The notes beneath the pieces were generated by a model. The model did no database searches. It saw only the letters and a program-made list of their open reading frames with translations, and was not told the DNA's origin. Shown in pieces: positions 15,646-24,563 of a stretch of DNA of 36,566 nucleotides. How positions within the stretch are numbered: position 1 is the stretch's first letter; each line of letters starts with the position of its first letter. The DNA is from Sporomusaceae bacterium (GTDB taxonomy: Bacteria > Bacillota_C > Negativicutes > Sporomusales_B > UBA7701): positions 1 through 36,566 of the forward strand of contig JALHDI010000018.1 in assembly GCA_022839045.1 (NCBI GenBank), read 5' to 3'. The position numbers were made by a program, and so were the translations under genes.

Positions 15646-16491
15646 CTATATTTCGATTTCCGCATGCCTGGTGGCATGACAGTTGATGTTGATCGCCACC
15701 GGCATACCGGCGATGTGGGTAGGGTAATACTCGATGTTGACCGCCAGGGCCGTTACGGTGCCGCCCAGACCCTGCGGCCCCACGCCCGTCCTGTTGACCA
15801 GATCGAGGATTTCCGCCTCCAGTTTGGCGTATTCCGGGTTGCCGTTGCGAACGCTTATCGGCCGGATCAGCGCCTTTTTGGCCAGGAAGGCCGCTTTCTC
15901 CATCGTGCCGCCGATGCCCATGCCGATGACGATCGGCGGGCAGGGATTGGAGCCGGCGGCGCTCACCGTGTCGACGGCGAACTTCTTGATCCCGGCAACC
16001 CCGGCCGACGGCGGGAACATTTTGAGGGCGCTCATGTTCTCGCTGCCGAAGCCCTTGGGTGCTAGGGTGATTTTCAGCTTGTCGCCGGGAACGATGGCGA
16101 CATGCAGTATGGCCGGGGTGTTGTCGCCGGTATTCTTGCGGATGAACACCGGGTCGTCGACCACCGATTTGCGCAGGTAGCCTTCGGTGTAGCCTTTGGC
16201 GACGCCGGCGTTGACGGCCGCTTCCAGGTCGCCGCCGACGATGCGGATATCCTGGCCGATTTCCATGAACACCACCGCCATGCCGGTGTCCTGGCAGATA
16301 GGCATAGCCTGGTCACGGGCGATACAGGCGTTTTCGACGAGTTGGCCGAGGATTTCCCGTCCGAGCGGGGACTCTTCGGTCTTTTGGCCGCTGGCGAGGG
16401 CGCCGAAGATATCCTCGGCCAGGTAGTAGTTGGCTTCGACGGCGAGCTTGGCAATCGCCGCCGTGATTTGCCCGGCTTCGATCGTACGCAT
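15646..16491 (-). CDS. fumA: Fumarate hydratase class I, alpha subunit
   Basis: 281 residues. It carries the three Cys ligands of the catalytic [4Fe-4S] cluster: Cys66 in PICQDTGM, Cys184 in GSNPCPP and Cys271 in NCHATRH. Other family motifs include GGTMEKAAFLAKKAL and RTGVGPQGLGG. A strong binding site (AAGGAGG) precedes ATG 16491. The oxygen-labile cluster fits an anaerobe. Upstream lies the remnant of a sigma-54 activator that may once have controlled it. TtdA is the main alternative name. Confidence 0.9.
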   Translation of the reverse strand: MRTIEAGQITAAIAKLAVEANYYLAEDIFGALASGQKTEESPLGREILGQLVENACIARDQAMPICQDTGMAVVFMEIGQDIRIVGGDLEAAVNAGVAKGYTEGYLRKSVVDDPVFIRKNTGDNTPAILHVAIVPGDKLKITLAPKGFGSENMSALKMFPPSAGVAGIKKFAVDTVSAAGSNPCPPIVIGMGIGGTMEKAAFLAKKALIRPISVRNGNPEYAKLEAEILDLVNRTGVGPQGLGGTVTALAVNIEYYPTHIAGMPVAININCHATRHAEIEI

Positions 16492-16573
16492 GAATGGCCT
16501 CCTTTTCTTCGCTAGGGTTGATATGCGCGCACGGCTTTGTCCTTTCTCCCCTTTGTCTGTTGTTCTTGTTCTA

Positions 16574-17882
16574 TTATTGCCCGTATTTCGCCTCCCCCAG
16601 GCCGTATTTCCGCAGTTTGTTGTAAAGGGTGGCCAGAGAGATGCCGAGTGCCCCGGCCGCCTGCTTCTTGCCTTCGAGGCTGTGGCCGTATTTGACGATT
16701 GCCAGGCCGAGCAGGCGGCGTTCCATCTCCTCGAAGGTCATCACGTCGATGTCGCGCAGGCTGAGGTCGCGTTTGGGGAAGTCGGCCAGCGGTCCCAGTT
16801 TCGCGGCGGTTATCGTGTCCCCGGCGGCGGTGACCACCGCCCGTTCGCTGACGTTTTCGAGCTCGCGCAGGTTCCCCGACCAGTCGTAGCGTTTCATCTC
16901 GGCCAGGGCCTCGGCGGAAAAGCAGCGGATGCGCTTGCCGAGGAGGCAGTTGAACCTGGCGAACGCGCTTTCGACCAGCAGGGGGATGTCCTCCTTGCGG
17001 TCCCGCAGGGGCGGCATAATCAACTCGATGACTTTGAGCCGGTAATAGAGGTCCTCGCGGAAGGTGCCGGCGGCGATCAGCTTGGCCAGGTCGCGGTTGG
17101 TGGCCGCTATTACGCGGACATCGACGGTTTGGGCTGCGTGCCCCCCACCCTCTCGATCTCCCGCTCCTGCAACACCCGGAGCAGTTTGCCCTGGAACTGG
17201 TCCATGAGGCGCATGACGTCGGTGAGGGGCTGGAAGACGACCACGGCGTCCACCATCTCGCCGTTGGCGCCGACGTAGATGGGAGCGGCGTTGGATACGA
17301 CCTCGATATCGGTGCCGCCGACGACGCTGCGGTGGCCGAAAACCGGCTGGCGGGTGCGGAGGCAGTGGGCCAGCGCCCCTTCGGCGAGGCGTGGAAGATA
17401 TTCTTGCCGATGCGGCTGTCGGCGCTGATGCCGGAAATTTTCGCGAACGAGGGATTTACGTATTTCACCGTGCCGTCGGTACCGGCCACCTCGATGCCTT
17501 CTTGGACCGAATTGAGGATGGCGTCGAGCTCGCCTTTGATGTTTTTGATCTCGATCAACTGCTGTTTCTCGTCGAGGATGGTGAGCATCAGTCCCGCCGC
17601 TGTGCCGTCCATGACGGTCGCGCCGGCCGGCTTGTTGGCCAGCAGCTTTTCGCGCACCTCCTTGCGGCCGGTGGCTTCGATGAAGATGTCGACGTCGGGG
17701 AGGGCGAGGAGCGCGGTGAAGTCGGTTGTGGCTAAAACCCCGTCCTGGCGGGCCAGCAAGGCCCCCGGCGCCTTGGGATCGATATCCGCCACGCCCAGGA
17801 TGGTGACGTTTTTCGTTGTTTTCAGGGTCCGGTACACAACCGTGCCGCCCTTGCCGAGGCCGATGATCGCGACTTTGGACAC
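16574..17882 (-). pseudogene. Broken sigma-54-dependent activator (Rossmann + PAS + AAA remnant + Fis HTH)
   Basis: Residues 1-115 form an NAD(P)-binding Rossmann-like domain (MSKVAIIGLGKGGTVVYRTL ... FIEATGRKE), followed by a PAS domain (LDAILNSVQEGIEVAGTDGT). The frame then breaks near 17385-17393; the PAS continues one frame over (RLAEGALAHCLRTRQPVFGH ... VVVFQPLTDVMRLMDQ). At about 17193-17200 it jumps directly to FQGKLLRVLQEREIERVGG, the middle of a sigma-54 AAA+ domain. About 110-120 residues are missing, including Walker A, GAFTGA and Walker B. A second frameshift near 17129-17135, explained by loss of one C in a CCC run, precedes the intact tail VDVRVIAATNRDLAKL ... and the Fis-type helix-turn-helix (KKQAAGALGISLATLYNKL). 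It cannot hydrolyse ATP or contact sigma-54. Confidence 0.85.
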
Positions 17883-17906
17883 GGTGCAGCTCCTGTGTTC
17901 TAATTA

Positions 17907-18212
17907 TTATAAATAATTATATTTTACCTTCCGGCCGCTGACAACAAAGTTCGCAGCGGAACATGCCCCAGCGCCGAGGAGGCGGCTGAGGGCGAGCCGG
18001 TTGGCTTCGCGGTTGAGCTTGGCCAGCGAGGTCGTCAGCGGTATCTCTTGAGGGCAGGCGCGAACGCAGTTCTGGCTGTTGCCGCAGCCGGCGATGCCGC
18101 CGGGCACCGCGAGGGCGGCGAGCCTCGCCGACGCCGCCTTACGGAAGGCGGGCAAAAAAAGCATCACCAGCTGATGCTGGCAAAGGAATCTCCCGCCTGC
18201 CGGTCTGACCAA
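17907..18212 (-). pseudogene. C-terminal fragment of succinate dehydrogenase / fumarate reductase iron-sulfur subunit
   Basis: An open frame whose middle (about 17973-18131) reads RLAALAVPGGIAGCGNSQNC, VRACPQEIPLTT and SLAKLNREANRLALSRLLG. This is the SdhB/FrdB C-terminal helical domain with its distal Fe-S cluster cysteines. Homology may start slightly earlier at MLFLPAF. The N-terminal [2Fe-2S] half (about 130 residues) is absent, no ribosome binding site precedes it and no SdhA/SdhC gene lies nearby. I read it as the remnant of a lost succinate/fumarate oxidoreductase gene 25 bp upstream of the broken activator. Confidence 0.75.
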
Positions 18213-18312
18213 TATATCGCACTTCTAATTACTGTAATTATTATAGTATTTAGAATAACTCCCGTGTTTTGCGGGCAAATTAGGGCGTTGCGGCGTCGGC
18301 ACGGTAAAAATA

Positions 18313-18341
18313 TTGACCGCAAGCGAAAAACTGTGATATTT
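18313..18341 (+). promoter_or_regulatory. Candidate promoter of the GntR gene with overlapping dyad
   Basis: TTGACC at 18313-18318, a 17-bp spacer, then ATATTT at 18336-18341. A small dyad GATAT-TTT-ATATC (18335-18347) overlaps the -10 and could be an operator for autoregulation. The -10 is a poor match. Confidence 0.4.
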
Positions 18342-18414
18342 TATATCTGTATATTTTTCTGTAGAATATTGCGACCTTACCCCAGCACGCAACCAGCCGA
18401 GGAGGAATAAATCC

Positions 18415-19113
18415 ATGGGCAGCATGTCGCCTATCCATCTCGATAATTACAAACCGCTCCGCGAAGTAGTTTTCGACGCCCTGCGCAACGCCATCACCAG
18501 CGGCCTGCTGCAGCCCGGGGAACGCCTCATGGAAAACCAGCTCGCCGAGCAGCTCCGGGTCAGCCGCACCCCTGTCCGCGAGGCGATCCGCAAGCTGGAG
18601 CAGGAAGGCTTCGTCGTCATGGCGCCTCGCCGCGGCACCTATGTCGCCGATATATCAATCCGCGACATCAACGAGGTTTTCGAGATCCGCTCCGCCCTCG
18701 AAGTGCTGGCTGCCGGCCTGGCGGCCGAACGGATCGGCGAGAACGATCTCGAGCATCTTGAACGAATGCTGGTGGAAATCGGCGAATACATCGACAAGGG
18801 CAACACGGCAAAAATCGTCGAGGCGGACTGCCGTTTCCACGATATTCTGTACGGCGCCACGAATAATAAGACGCTGGCCGCCATCATCAGCAACCTGCGG
18901 GAAAAGCTGACCGTCTTCCGGACCATCTCCTACGGCTACCCCGGCCGGGCGAAGCGTTCGCTGGAGGAGCACCGCCGCATCGTGGAGGCGCTGGCTCAGC
19001 GCAACGCGGCTCTTGCCCAGCAGTTGGCCCGCAAACACATCGACAACGCCGAGCAGACGCTGCTGCTGCACATAGGCGAAAAGAACCAGGAGCGCCGCAA
19101 GGCCGGCGAATAG
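18415..19113 (+). CDS. GntR-family regulator, FadR subfamily (FCD domain)
   Basis: 232 residues. The N-terminal winged helix (residues 11-75) shows the GntR signature LREVVFDALRNAITSGLLQPGERL and LAEQLRVSRTPVREAIRKLE. Residues 85-225 form the all-helical FCD ligand-binding domain with probable metal ligands in ADCRFHDILYGATNN, EEHRRIVEAL and ARKHIDNAEQ. Such regulators usually respond to small organic acids and repress catabolic genes. The start ATG follows GAGGAGGAATAAATCC. It is a single-gene unit pointing away from the decayed fumarate locus; that locus or the gene itself is the plausible target. Confidence 0.93.
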   Translation: MGSMSPIHLDNYKPLREVVFDALRNAITSGLLQPGERLMENQLAEQLRVSRTPVREAIRKLEQEGFVVMAPRRGTYVADISIRDINEVFEIRSALEVLAAGLAAERIGENDLEHLERMLVEIGEYIDKGNTAKIVEADCRFHDILYGATNNKTLAAIISNLREKLTVFRTISYGYPGRAKRSLEEHRRIVEALAQRNAALAQQLARKHIDNAEQTLLLHIGEKNQERRKAGE

Positions 19114-19121
19114 GATAAAGC

Positions 19122-19158
19122 AAAAAGCGACCGCGCGGTTGGCGCAGGTCGCTTTTTT
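19122..19158. terminator. Bidirectional terminator between the GntR gene and the response regulator gene
   Basis: AAAAAGCGACC / GGTCGCTTTTTT forms an 11-bp stem over a 14-nt loop, with A and T runs at both ends. The two genes converge on it. Confidence 0.85.
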
Positions 19159-19170
19159 GTATTTTCTTTT

Positions 19171-20058
19171 TCAGGCCCGTTCGCTCGACGCGAGAAAAAC
19201 GAGGCCTTCCACGAACTTTTTCACGTTGATCTTGCCGTGGTACGGGCTTTTGCCCTGGACGAAGTTCATTTCCTGCCGTACCTCGCTGAAATCGAACAGG
19301 GCGGTGCTGTACGTCTGGAAGCGGTCGTTGTGGTAATCCTCAATGCCGATGTTGGCCAGATTCTGAAGCGCTTTGGCGATGGCCCGCCGCACCCGCTGCT
19401 CGATGGTCTTGGTGTCCTGCCCGGCGTCCTGGGCCATTTGCTGATAGATTTCGTTGAGCTGGTAGGGCGAATCGTCGGTGAGGCGGCCGCTGTCGGCCAG
19501 GAGGTTCGCCATCTGGTAGATGCTCTTGGCACCGACTTCGCCGAGAATGCCGAGGTCGGAAAAAACTTTGTAGAGCACGCTCTTCGGCGGCCTGCGTTCC
19601 TCCGCAGGCGAGGCGGCGGGCGCGCTCGCCGCCGGAGCTGCATAGGGGGCGGTGGCCTGGGAGATGAGGGACATGGCCTTTTTCAGTTCGCGGCTCTCTC
19701 TGACTTTGTTGATGACGGTGATGATTTCCGTTACGTTGACCGGTTTGTGGATGTAGAACTCGATGCCGTGCTGGTAAGCCTGGGTAATCATCGGCTGGCT
19801 GCTGGATTCGGAGATCATGATGAACGATACGGTCAGCCCCTGCTCCCTGAGCTTGCGGATGAGCTCCACCCCGTCCTGGCCGGGCAGCAGCAGGTCGATC
19901 ACGGCGATGTCCGGCCGGCACTCGGCGATGAGCTTCTCTGCCTCCACGCCTTCGGCGCTCTCGGCCACTACCGCTCCCAGGTCATTCTGCTCGATGATGT
20001 TGCGGATTATTTTGCGTACGCTGACATCATCGTCGACGACAACAAACCGTAACGACAT
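19171..20058 (-). CDS. GlnL-like response regulator (REC + YcbB domain)
   Basis: 295 residues from ATG 20058, preceded by AGGGGGA. The open frame extends further upstream, but that part overlaps the kinase gene and has no receiver-domain homology. Residues 3-120 are a receiver domain with acidic pocket VVDDDVSVRK, phosphoacceptor Asp55 (IAVIDLLLPG) and Lys in FYIHKPVNVTE. Residues 160-290 match the YcbB DNA-binding domain (LGILGEVGAKSIYQMANLL, RVRRAIAKALQNLANIGIEDYHNDRFQTYS). In Bacillus the GlnK-GlnL pair controls glutamine use. Its stop-start overlap with the kinase gene (TGATG) makes them one unit. No target gene is evident nearby. Confidence 0.9.
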   Translation of the reverse strand: MSLRFVVVDDDVSVRKIIRNIIEQNDLGAVVAESAEGVEAEKLIAECRPDIAVIDLLLPGQDGVELIRKLREQGLTVSFIMISESSSQPMITQAYQHGIEFYIHKPVNVTEIITVINKVRESRELKKAMSLISQATAPYAAPAASAPAASPAEERRPPKSVLYKVFSDLGILGEVGAKSIYQMANLLADSGRLTDDSPYQLNEIYQQMAQDAGQDTKTIEQRVRRAIAKALQNLANIGIEDYHNDRFQTYSTALFDFSEVRQEMNFVQGKSPYHGKINVKKFVEGLVFLASSERA

Positions 20059-21371
20059 CAGGCTCCCCCTTCCTCCGCCCATTCGCCGGGCAGCACGATA
20101 TTCTTCTTTGGCAGCGTCACAGTAAACTTCGTCAGGCGTCCGGCTCCCGACTCGACTTGCACCGTCCCCTCCATCATCTCGGTGAGGTTCCTGACGTGGG
20201 ACAACCCGAGTCCGGTGGACATTTTGCCGGTAACAGGGCAGAACTTGGTGGAATAGCCGACTTCGAACAGCAGGTCGAAATCCTCCGCCTTGATACCGCA
20301 TCCGTTATCTTCAACGACGAAGACGATTTCCCCTTCCGCCGCCCGCTCGGTCACCCTGATTATGCCGGTGTCGCCGCAGGCTTCGATGGCGTTGATTATG
20401 AGGTCGTCGAGGATGGATACGATGGTGTAGTGCTGGTCGGTGACGAAGTCGAGCTCGTACGCGAAGGAGATGGCGATGTTCTTGTCGAGGCCGGCCAGGT
20501 AGCGCCTGATGTTCTGTTCGATGATGAAAAATATCTCCTTCAGCCTGAGGCCGTGGAGGGTGGCCGAGGGGTGGAGGATATTCTCGATGCCGGTCACCAC
20601 GCGGGAGTAATCCTTTTTCACCTCATGGATATTGCGGGCGACCGCCAGCGCCTGGGCGGCGTCGGGATCGGCGCTGTCGCGGGCGTAAAGCCTTTTGTAC
20701 AGCCAGTAGCTGTCTTCCATTACCTGTTCGATGTCCTGGGACGATTTCTTGAGGTAGTATAGTTCGGCTTTGAGCTGCGCGATCATCACGGTCAGCGCGG
20801 TGTAGCGGGCCACCTGTTCCTCGGCCAGCACGAACGCCTGATAGCGTCTGAGCGCGTAGTAGGCGCCGACGGCCAGGACGGCCCGCAGCACCGCCACGCC
20901 CACCAGGCTGGAAAAGACGGTCTCGGGGTTGCCCCTGAGGGGGTCGCCCCGGGTGAGCAGTTCGACAAGGTTGCTGAAAACGTCGCTGACGCTGAGGAGG
21001 AGGATCAGGGCCGGCAGGTTGTCCACCATGCGGCGGATACCGAGGCCCTGGAAGCACGCCCCGTAGGAAATATAGTAGACGATCGACGGCGAGTTGATCA
21101 GCACGACTTCGAGGAATCCGGCGGGGGCGAAGGCCAGTTGGACGACGCTACGGCCGACGAAAATCGCCACTCCGGACAGGACGGCGGTCGTGAAGATGGG
21201 CAGGCGGGGGAAATAGAGAAGCAGCGTCGCCAGGACGGCTACGCTGACCGTGAAGCGGAAATGGGTATGGAAAGGGTAAATGTAGGCAAGGCCGGCAAGC
21301 CCCACGAGCAGGACGACTACCAGGATGGACTTATATTCCCGTCTGACGACCCTGATCAATTCCACTGACAT
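20058..21371 (-). CDS. GlnK-like membrane sensor histidine kinase
   Basis: 437 residues from ATG 21371, chosen because GGAGA lies about 5 nt upstream; an ATG 15 bp earlier is also in frame. About six membrane helices fill residues 10-175. They are followed by a dimerisation region with the probable phosphoacceptor His249 in NIHEVKKDY, then a GHKL ATPase with an N-box (LDDLIINAIEACGD), G1 (VEDNGCGI) and G2 (STGLGLSHV). The HEVKKD form of the H-box is typical of the kinases that pair with YcbB-type regulators. The signal is unknown; there is no extracytoplasmic domain of size, so it may sense through the membrane bundle. Confidence 0.9.
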   Translation of the reverse strand: MSVELIRVVRREYKSILVVVLLVGLAGLAYIYPFHTHFRFTVSVAVLATLLLYFPRLPIFTTAVLSGVAIFVGRSVVQLAFAPAGFLEVVLINSPSIVYYISYGACFQGLGIRRMVDNLPALILLLSVSDVFSNLVELLTRGDPLRGNPETVFSSLVGVAVLRAVLAVGAYYALRRYQAFVLAEEQVARYTALTVMIAQLKAELYYLKKSSQDIEQVMEDSYWLYKRLYARDSADPDAAQALAVARNIHEVKKDYSRVVTGIENILHPSATLHGLRLKEIFFIIEQNIRRYLAGLDKNIAISFAYELDFVTDQHYTIVSILDDLIINAIEACGDTGIIRVTERAAEGEIVFVVEDNGCGIKAEDFDLLFEVGYSTKFCPVTGKMSTGLGLSHVRNLTEMMEGTVQVESGAGRLTKFTVTLPKKNIVLPGEWAEEGGA

Positions 21372-21421
21372 CGTTCTCCATCCCATAAGAATAACTCAGC
21401 GGCGGCCCCTGCGCGGCAGGA

Positions 21422-21895
21422 TTATATTTCTATTATCTCGGCCGCTACTTCGCCGCCGGCGATCACCAGCACGCCGCAGCTGGGCGGATGGCCGCCGCGG
21501 GGGTGGACGGCCCCGCCGGGATTGAACAGCAGGACGCCGTCCTGCAGACTTATGTCGGGAACGTGGGAATGCCCGTATACGACCACGTCGACGCCGTACT
21601 GGCGACCCCACCACAAGAGTTCGCCGCTCCGTTCCTTGGCATGGTAGCGATGACCGTGGGTCAGCCATATTTTCCGGCCGCCGACTTCGATGAACTCATC
21701 GATTTTGGCGTCGGTAACGCCGTCACAGTTGCCGGCCACCGCGGTCACCGGCAGCCGGGTCAGGTCGGCCAGGCGGCGGGCGTCCTGACTGTAGTCGCCG
21801 GCGTGCAGCCACATGGCCACCGGTCCGGCCGCCGCCACCGCCCGCCTGATCGCCGCCTGCGATCCGTGGCTGTCGCTAAGCACGCCGATTCTCAT
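21422..21895 (-). CDS. YfcE/MJ0936-type metallophosphoesterase
   Basis: 157 residues with the calcineurin-like metal-binding motifs in order: SDSHGS, HAGDYS, AGNCDG, THGHRYH, YGHSHVPD. Such proteins hydrolyse phosphodiesters in vitro; the natural substrate is unclear. It overlaps the rdgB gene by 20 bp. The order rph-rdgB-yfcE equals rph-ysnA-ysnB of Bacillus subtilis. Confidence 0.92.
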   Translation of the reverse strand: MRIGVLSDSHGSQAAIRRAVAAAGPVAMWLHAGDYSQDARRLADLTRLPVTAVAGNCDGVTDAKIDEFIEVGGRKIWLTHGHRYHAKERSGELLWWGRQYGVDVVVYGHSHVPDISLQDGVLLFNPGGAVHPRGGHPPSCGVLVIAGGEVAAEIIEI

Positions 21896-22487
21896 GGTAA
21901 TACCTCTGCAGCGTTGTCGCCATGTTACGGAGCGCCTGGCCGCGATGGCTGACGGCGTTCTTGTCCGCCACCGTCATCTCGGCGAGCGTCTTTTCCGCGC
22001 CGGGCAGGAGGAATAGCGGGTCGTAGCCGAAGCCGCCCGTGCCCCGCGGCTCTCTGAGGATGGTCCCTTCGCAGGTGCCTTCGGCGGTCAGCAGCGTCCC
22101 GTCGGGATCCACATAGGCCAGGACGCAGCGGAAGCGGGCCGTACGCCCGTCGTCGGGCACGTTGGCGAGCGCGGCCAGCAGTTTGGCGTTGCAGGCGGCG
22201 TCGTTGGCACCCGGGCCGGCATAGCGGGCCGAGTATACGCCGGGCGCACCGCCCAGCGCGTCGACCTCCAGCCCCGAGTCGTCGGCCAGGCACGGTCTGC
22301 CGGTATGGAGGGCGTAGTGGGTGGCCTTGAGGATGGCGTTGGCGGCGAAGGTGTCGCCGCTTTCCTCTGCCTCGGGTACGGCGGGAAAGCGGTTAAGCGA
22401 CAGGATTTCGACCGGCAGGGCGGCAAGGGCGGCGGCGATTTCCGCTACCTTGCCTTTGTTGCGGGTTGCTACGACGATCGCCGTCAT
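21876..22487 (-). CDS. rdgB: XTP/dITP diphosphatase (HAM1/RdgB)
   Basis: 203 residues. [13 protein letters not shown] at the N-terminus, [20 protein letters not shown] and the C-terminal SHRGQAL are the family hallmarks. It removes non-canonical purine nucleotides (XTP, ITP, dITP) by cleaving to the monophosphate. It overlaps rph by 4 bp (ATGA) and the phosphoesterase gene by 20 bp, so the three are translationally linked. Confidence 0.95.
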   Translation of the reverse strand: MTAIVVATRNKGKVAEIAAALAALPVEILSLNRFPAVPEAEESGDTFAANAILKATHYALHTGRPCLADDSGLEVDALGGAPGVYSARYAGPGANDAACNAKLLAALANVPDDGRTARFRCVLAYVDPDGTLLTAEGTCEGTILREPRGTGGFGYDPLFLLPGAEKTLAEMTVADKNAVSHRGQALRNMATTLQRYYHENRRA

Positions 22488-23221
22488 GCCCGACCGATCC
22501 TCCAGGCCAGTTGACCCAGCACATCCTTCTGGTAATCGATGAGTTCGGCGACGCCCTTCTCGCCGGCGGCCAGCATCTCTCTGAGCTGGTCCCTGCTGAA
22601 GGGGGCCTTCTCACCGGTGCCCTGCACTTCTACAAAATGGCCTTCGCCGGTCATGACGAGGTTGAGGTCGACGATCGCCTTGGAATCTTCTTCATAGCAG
22701 AGGTCGAGCAGCACTTCGCCGTCGACGACGCCGACGCTGACGGCCGCGAGGAAGTCGGAGACGGGGAAGGGTTTTTCGGGGACGTAGAAGGAGTTTATCG
22801 CGTCGACCAGCGCCACGTATGCGCCGGTGATCGAGGCGGTGCGGGTGCCGCCGTCGGCCTGGACGACGTCGCAGTCGATGGTGACGGTGCGTTCCCCGAG
22901 GGTCTTCAGATTGGTTACGCTGCGCAGCGCCCGGCCGATGAGGCGCTGGATCTCGTGGGTGCGGCCGCTGGGTTTGCCTTTGGCCACCTCGCGGATGTTG
23001 CGCACCTGGGTGGAGCGCGGCAAGAGCGAGTATTCGGCCGTCACCCACCCCTCGCCCATGCCCTTGAGGAAGAGCGGCACCTTTTCTTCGACGCTAGCGG
23101 CGCAGATAACCTTGGTGTCGCCGAATTCGACCAGCACCGAGCCCTCGGCGTATTTCAGGTAGTTGCGGACAATTTTCACCCGGCGCAGGTCGAGGGCCTG
23201 GCGGCCGTCGCTTCTCGTCAT
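22484..23221 (-). CDS. rph: Ribonuclease PH
   Basis: 245 residues from ATG 23221, behind GGGGAGG; the open frame continues upstream into the deacetylase gene but without homology. [40 protein letters not shown] and [19 protein letters not shown] are strongly conserved in RNase PH. It trims tRNA 3' ends by phosphorolysis. It starts 20 bp after the deacetylase gene on the same strand. Confidence 0.96.
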   Translation of the reverse strand: MTRSDGRQALDLRRVKIVRNYLKYAEGSVLVEFGDTKVICAASVEEKVPLFLKGMGEGWVTAEYSLLPRSTQVRNIREVAKGKPSGRTHEIQRLIGRALRSVTNLKTLGERTVTIDCDVVQADGGTRTASITGAYVALVDAINSFYVPEKPFPVSDFLAAVSVGVVDGEVLLDLCYEEDSKAIVDLNLVMTGEGHFVEVQGTGEKAPFSRDQLREMLAAGEKGVAELIDYQKDVLGQLAWRIGRA

Positions 23222-23240
23222 AATGTTGCCTCCCCGCGGG

Positions 23241-24563
23241 CTAGACCCGCTCCAACGAATCGTTTTCCTTGTCCTGGATGTAATAATGCTGATATTTACC
23301 CTGGCGCCTGGCGGCCAGCACCGCGTCCTTGGCGCCCTGCCGGCACGCCGGGCAGCTTTCGCGCGGCACGACGGCGGCAAAGGCCGACTGGTAGCCCGAG
23401 CGATGCCCCTCGGCCTCGGTGGCGACGGTGAGGTAGCCGCGACAGCGTGGGCAGAGGCGCAGTCTCTCGACCTGCTGTTCGCTGATGCCGCTGTCGTCGT
23501 AGTAGATGCCCCGGCGGCGCGTCCAGAAGTCGCCGGCCTTTGCGATCGCGGCGCCGCTCAGTTGCTCGCGGTCCCGCCACAGGGCGCCCTGTCTGGCGAC
23601 CAGTTCCCTGATGTAAGCCCGGGCCCCGTCGGAAAGGCCGCGCGGCGCGGCGACGATATCGGGCTCCACTACCCGGCTGTAGTCAAGGCCGGCCATGGCG
23701 AGGATGATGCCGGTGTTGACGTACGGCAGCGCGTCTTCGATCGAGTAGCCGCCTTCGAGGACGGCTACGTCGGCGCGGAGTTTGGCGGCCAGCGAGGCGT
23801 AGCCCTGGGCGGTGATGGCCATGCTCGCCAGCGGGTCGCTGTAATGGTTGTCCTGGCCGGCCGAGTTGATGACGATGTCGGGGCGAAAGTCTTCCAGCAC
23901 CGGGAGGATCAGGTTGTCGAGCACGTAGTGGAGCCCCTCGTCGGTAGTCCCCGGCGGCAGGGGAAGGTTGATGGTGGTGCCGAGGGCGGGCGGGCTGCCG
24001 GCTTCGTCGGTGAACCCGCTGCCGGGGTAAAGGGTGCGGCCGTCCTGATGAAAGGAGATGAACAGCGTGTCGGGGTCGTGGTAAAAGATGTCCTGGGTGC
24101 CGTCGCCATGATGGACGTCGGTGTCGACGATCGCCACCCGTCGTACGCCGTGGTGCCGCCGCAGATGCTCGACCATGACCGCTTCGATGTTGATGGTGCA
24201 GAAGCCCCGCGTGCCGTGGACGACCCGCATGGCGTGATGTCCGGGAGGCCGCACGAGGGCGAAGGCCCGCGCCACCTCGCCTTTTATCACCGCCTCGGCG
24301 GCGGTTATCGCTCCGCCGGCCGAGACCAGGTGGGCGTCGGTGATATGCGAGGCGATGTCGGGTACGCCGATATGGACCCGGTCGGCGTCGCGGAGGGTGG
24401 CCAGACGGGGCTTGTATTCGCGGATGCCGGGGATGTCGAGCAGCCCTTCCTCCACGATCTGGTCGCGGGTATAGAGCAGCCGCTCCTCCCGCTCCGGGTG
24501 GGTCGGCGTCAGCGCCCAGTCGAACGCCGGAAAGAATACCAGACCGAACGGTTTCACGGCCAT
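23241..24563 (-). CDS. HDAC-superfamily deacetylase with C-terminal zinc ribbon
   Basis: 440 residues from ATG 24563, preceded by GGGGAGGGAG. Residues 1-330 are a class II-like histone deacetylase / acetoin-utilisation fold: [10 protein letters not shown] near the start, RPPGHHA, zinc ligands in [15 protein letters not shown] and [14 protein letters not shown], and GGYSIED with the transition-state Tyr. Residues ~375-415 add two Cys pairs (CPRC and CPAC) likely to bind another zinc, then a basic tail. The bacterial substrate may be an acetylated polyamine, lysine or small amide. It overlaps the HyuA-like gene as TGATG and so is coupled to it. Confidence 0.9.
   Translation of the reverse strand: MAVKPFGLVFFPAFDWALTPTHPEREERLLYTRDQIVEEGLLDIPGIREYKPRLATLRDADRVHIGVPDIASHITDAHLVSAGGAITAAEAVIKGEVARAFALVRPPGHHAMRVVHGTRGFCTINIEAVMVEHLRRHHGVRRVAIVDTDVHHGDGTQDIFYHDPDTLFISFHQDGRTLYPGSGFTDEAGSPPALGTTINLPLPPGTTDEGLHYVLDNLILPVLEDFRPDIVINSAGQDNHYSDPLASMAITAQGYASLAAKLRADVAVLEGGYSIEDALPYVNTGIILAMAGLDYSRVVEPDIVAAPRGLSDGARAYIRELVARQGALWRDREQLSGAAIAKAGDFWTRRRGIYYDDSGISEQQVERLRLCPRCRGYLTVATEAEGHRSGYQSAFAAVVPRESCPACRQGAKDAVLAARRQGKYQHYYIQDKENDSLERV

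Noticed and set aside
16512..17385. Continuation of the first frame of the sigma-54 regulator as a 456-codon protein
   Set aside because: After the frameshift near 17390 this frame gives Ser/Pro/Arg-rich nonsense, while homology moves to the other two frames.
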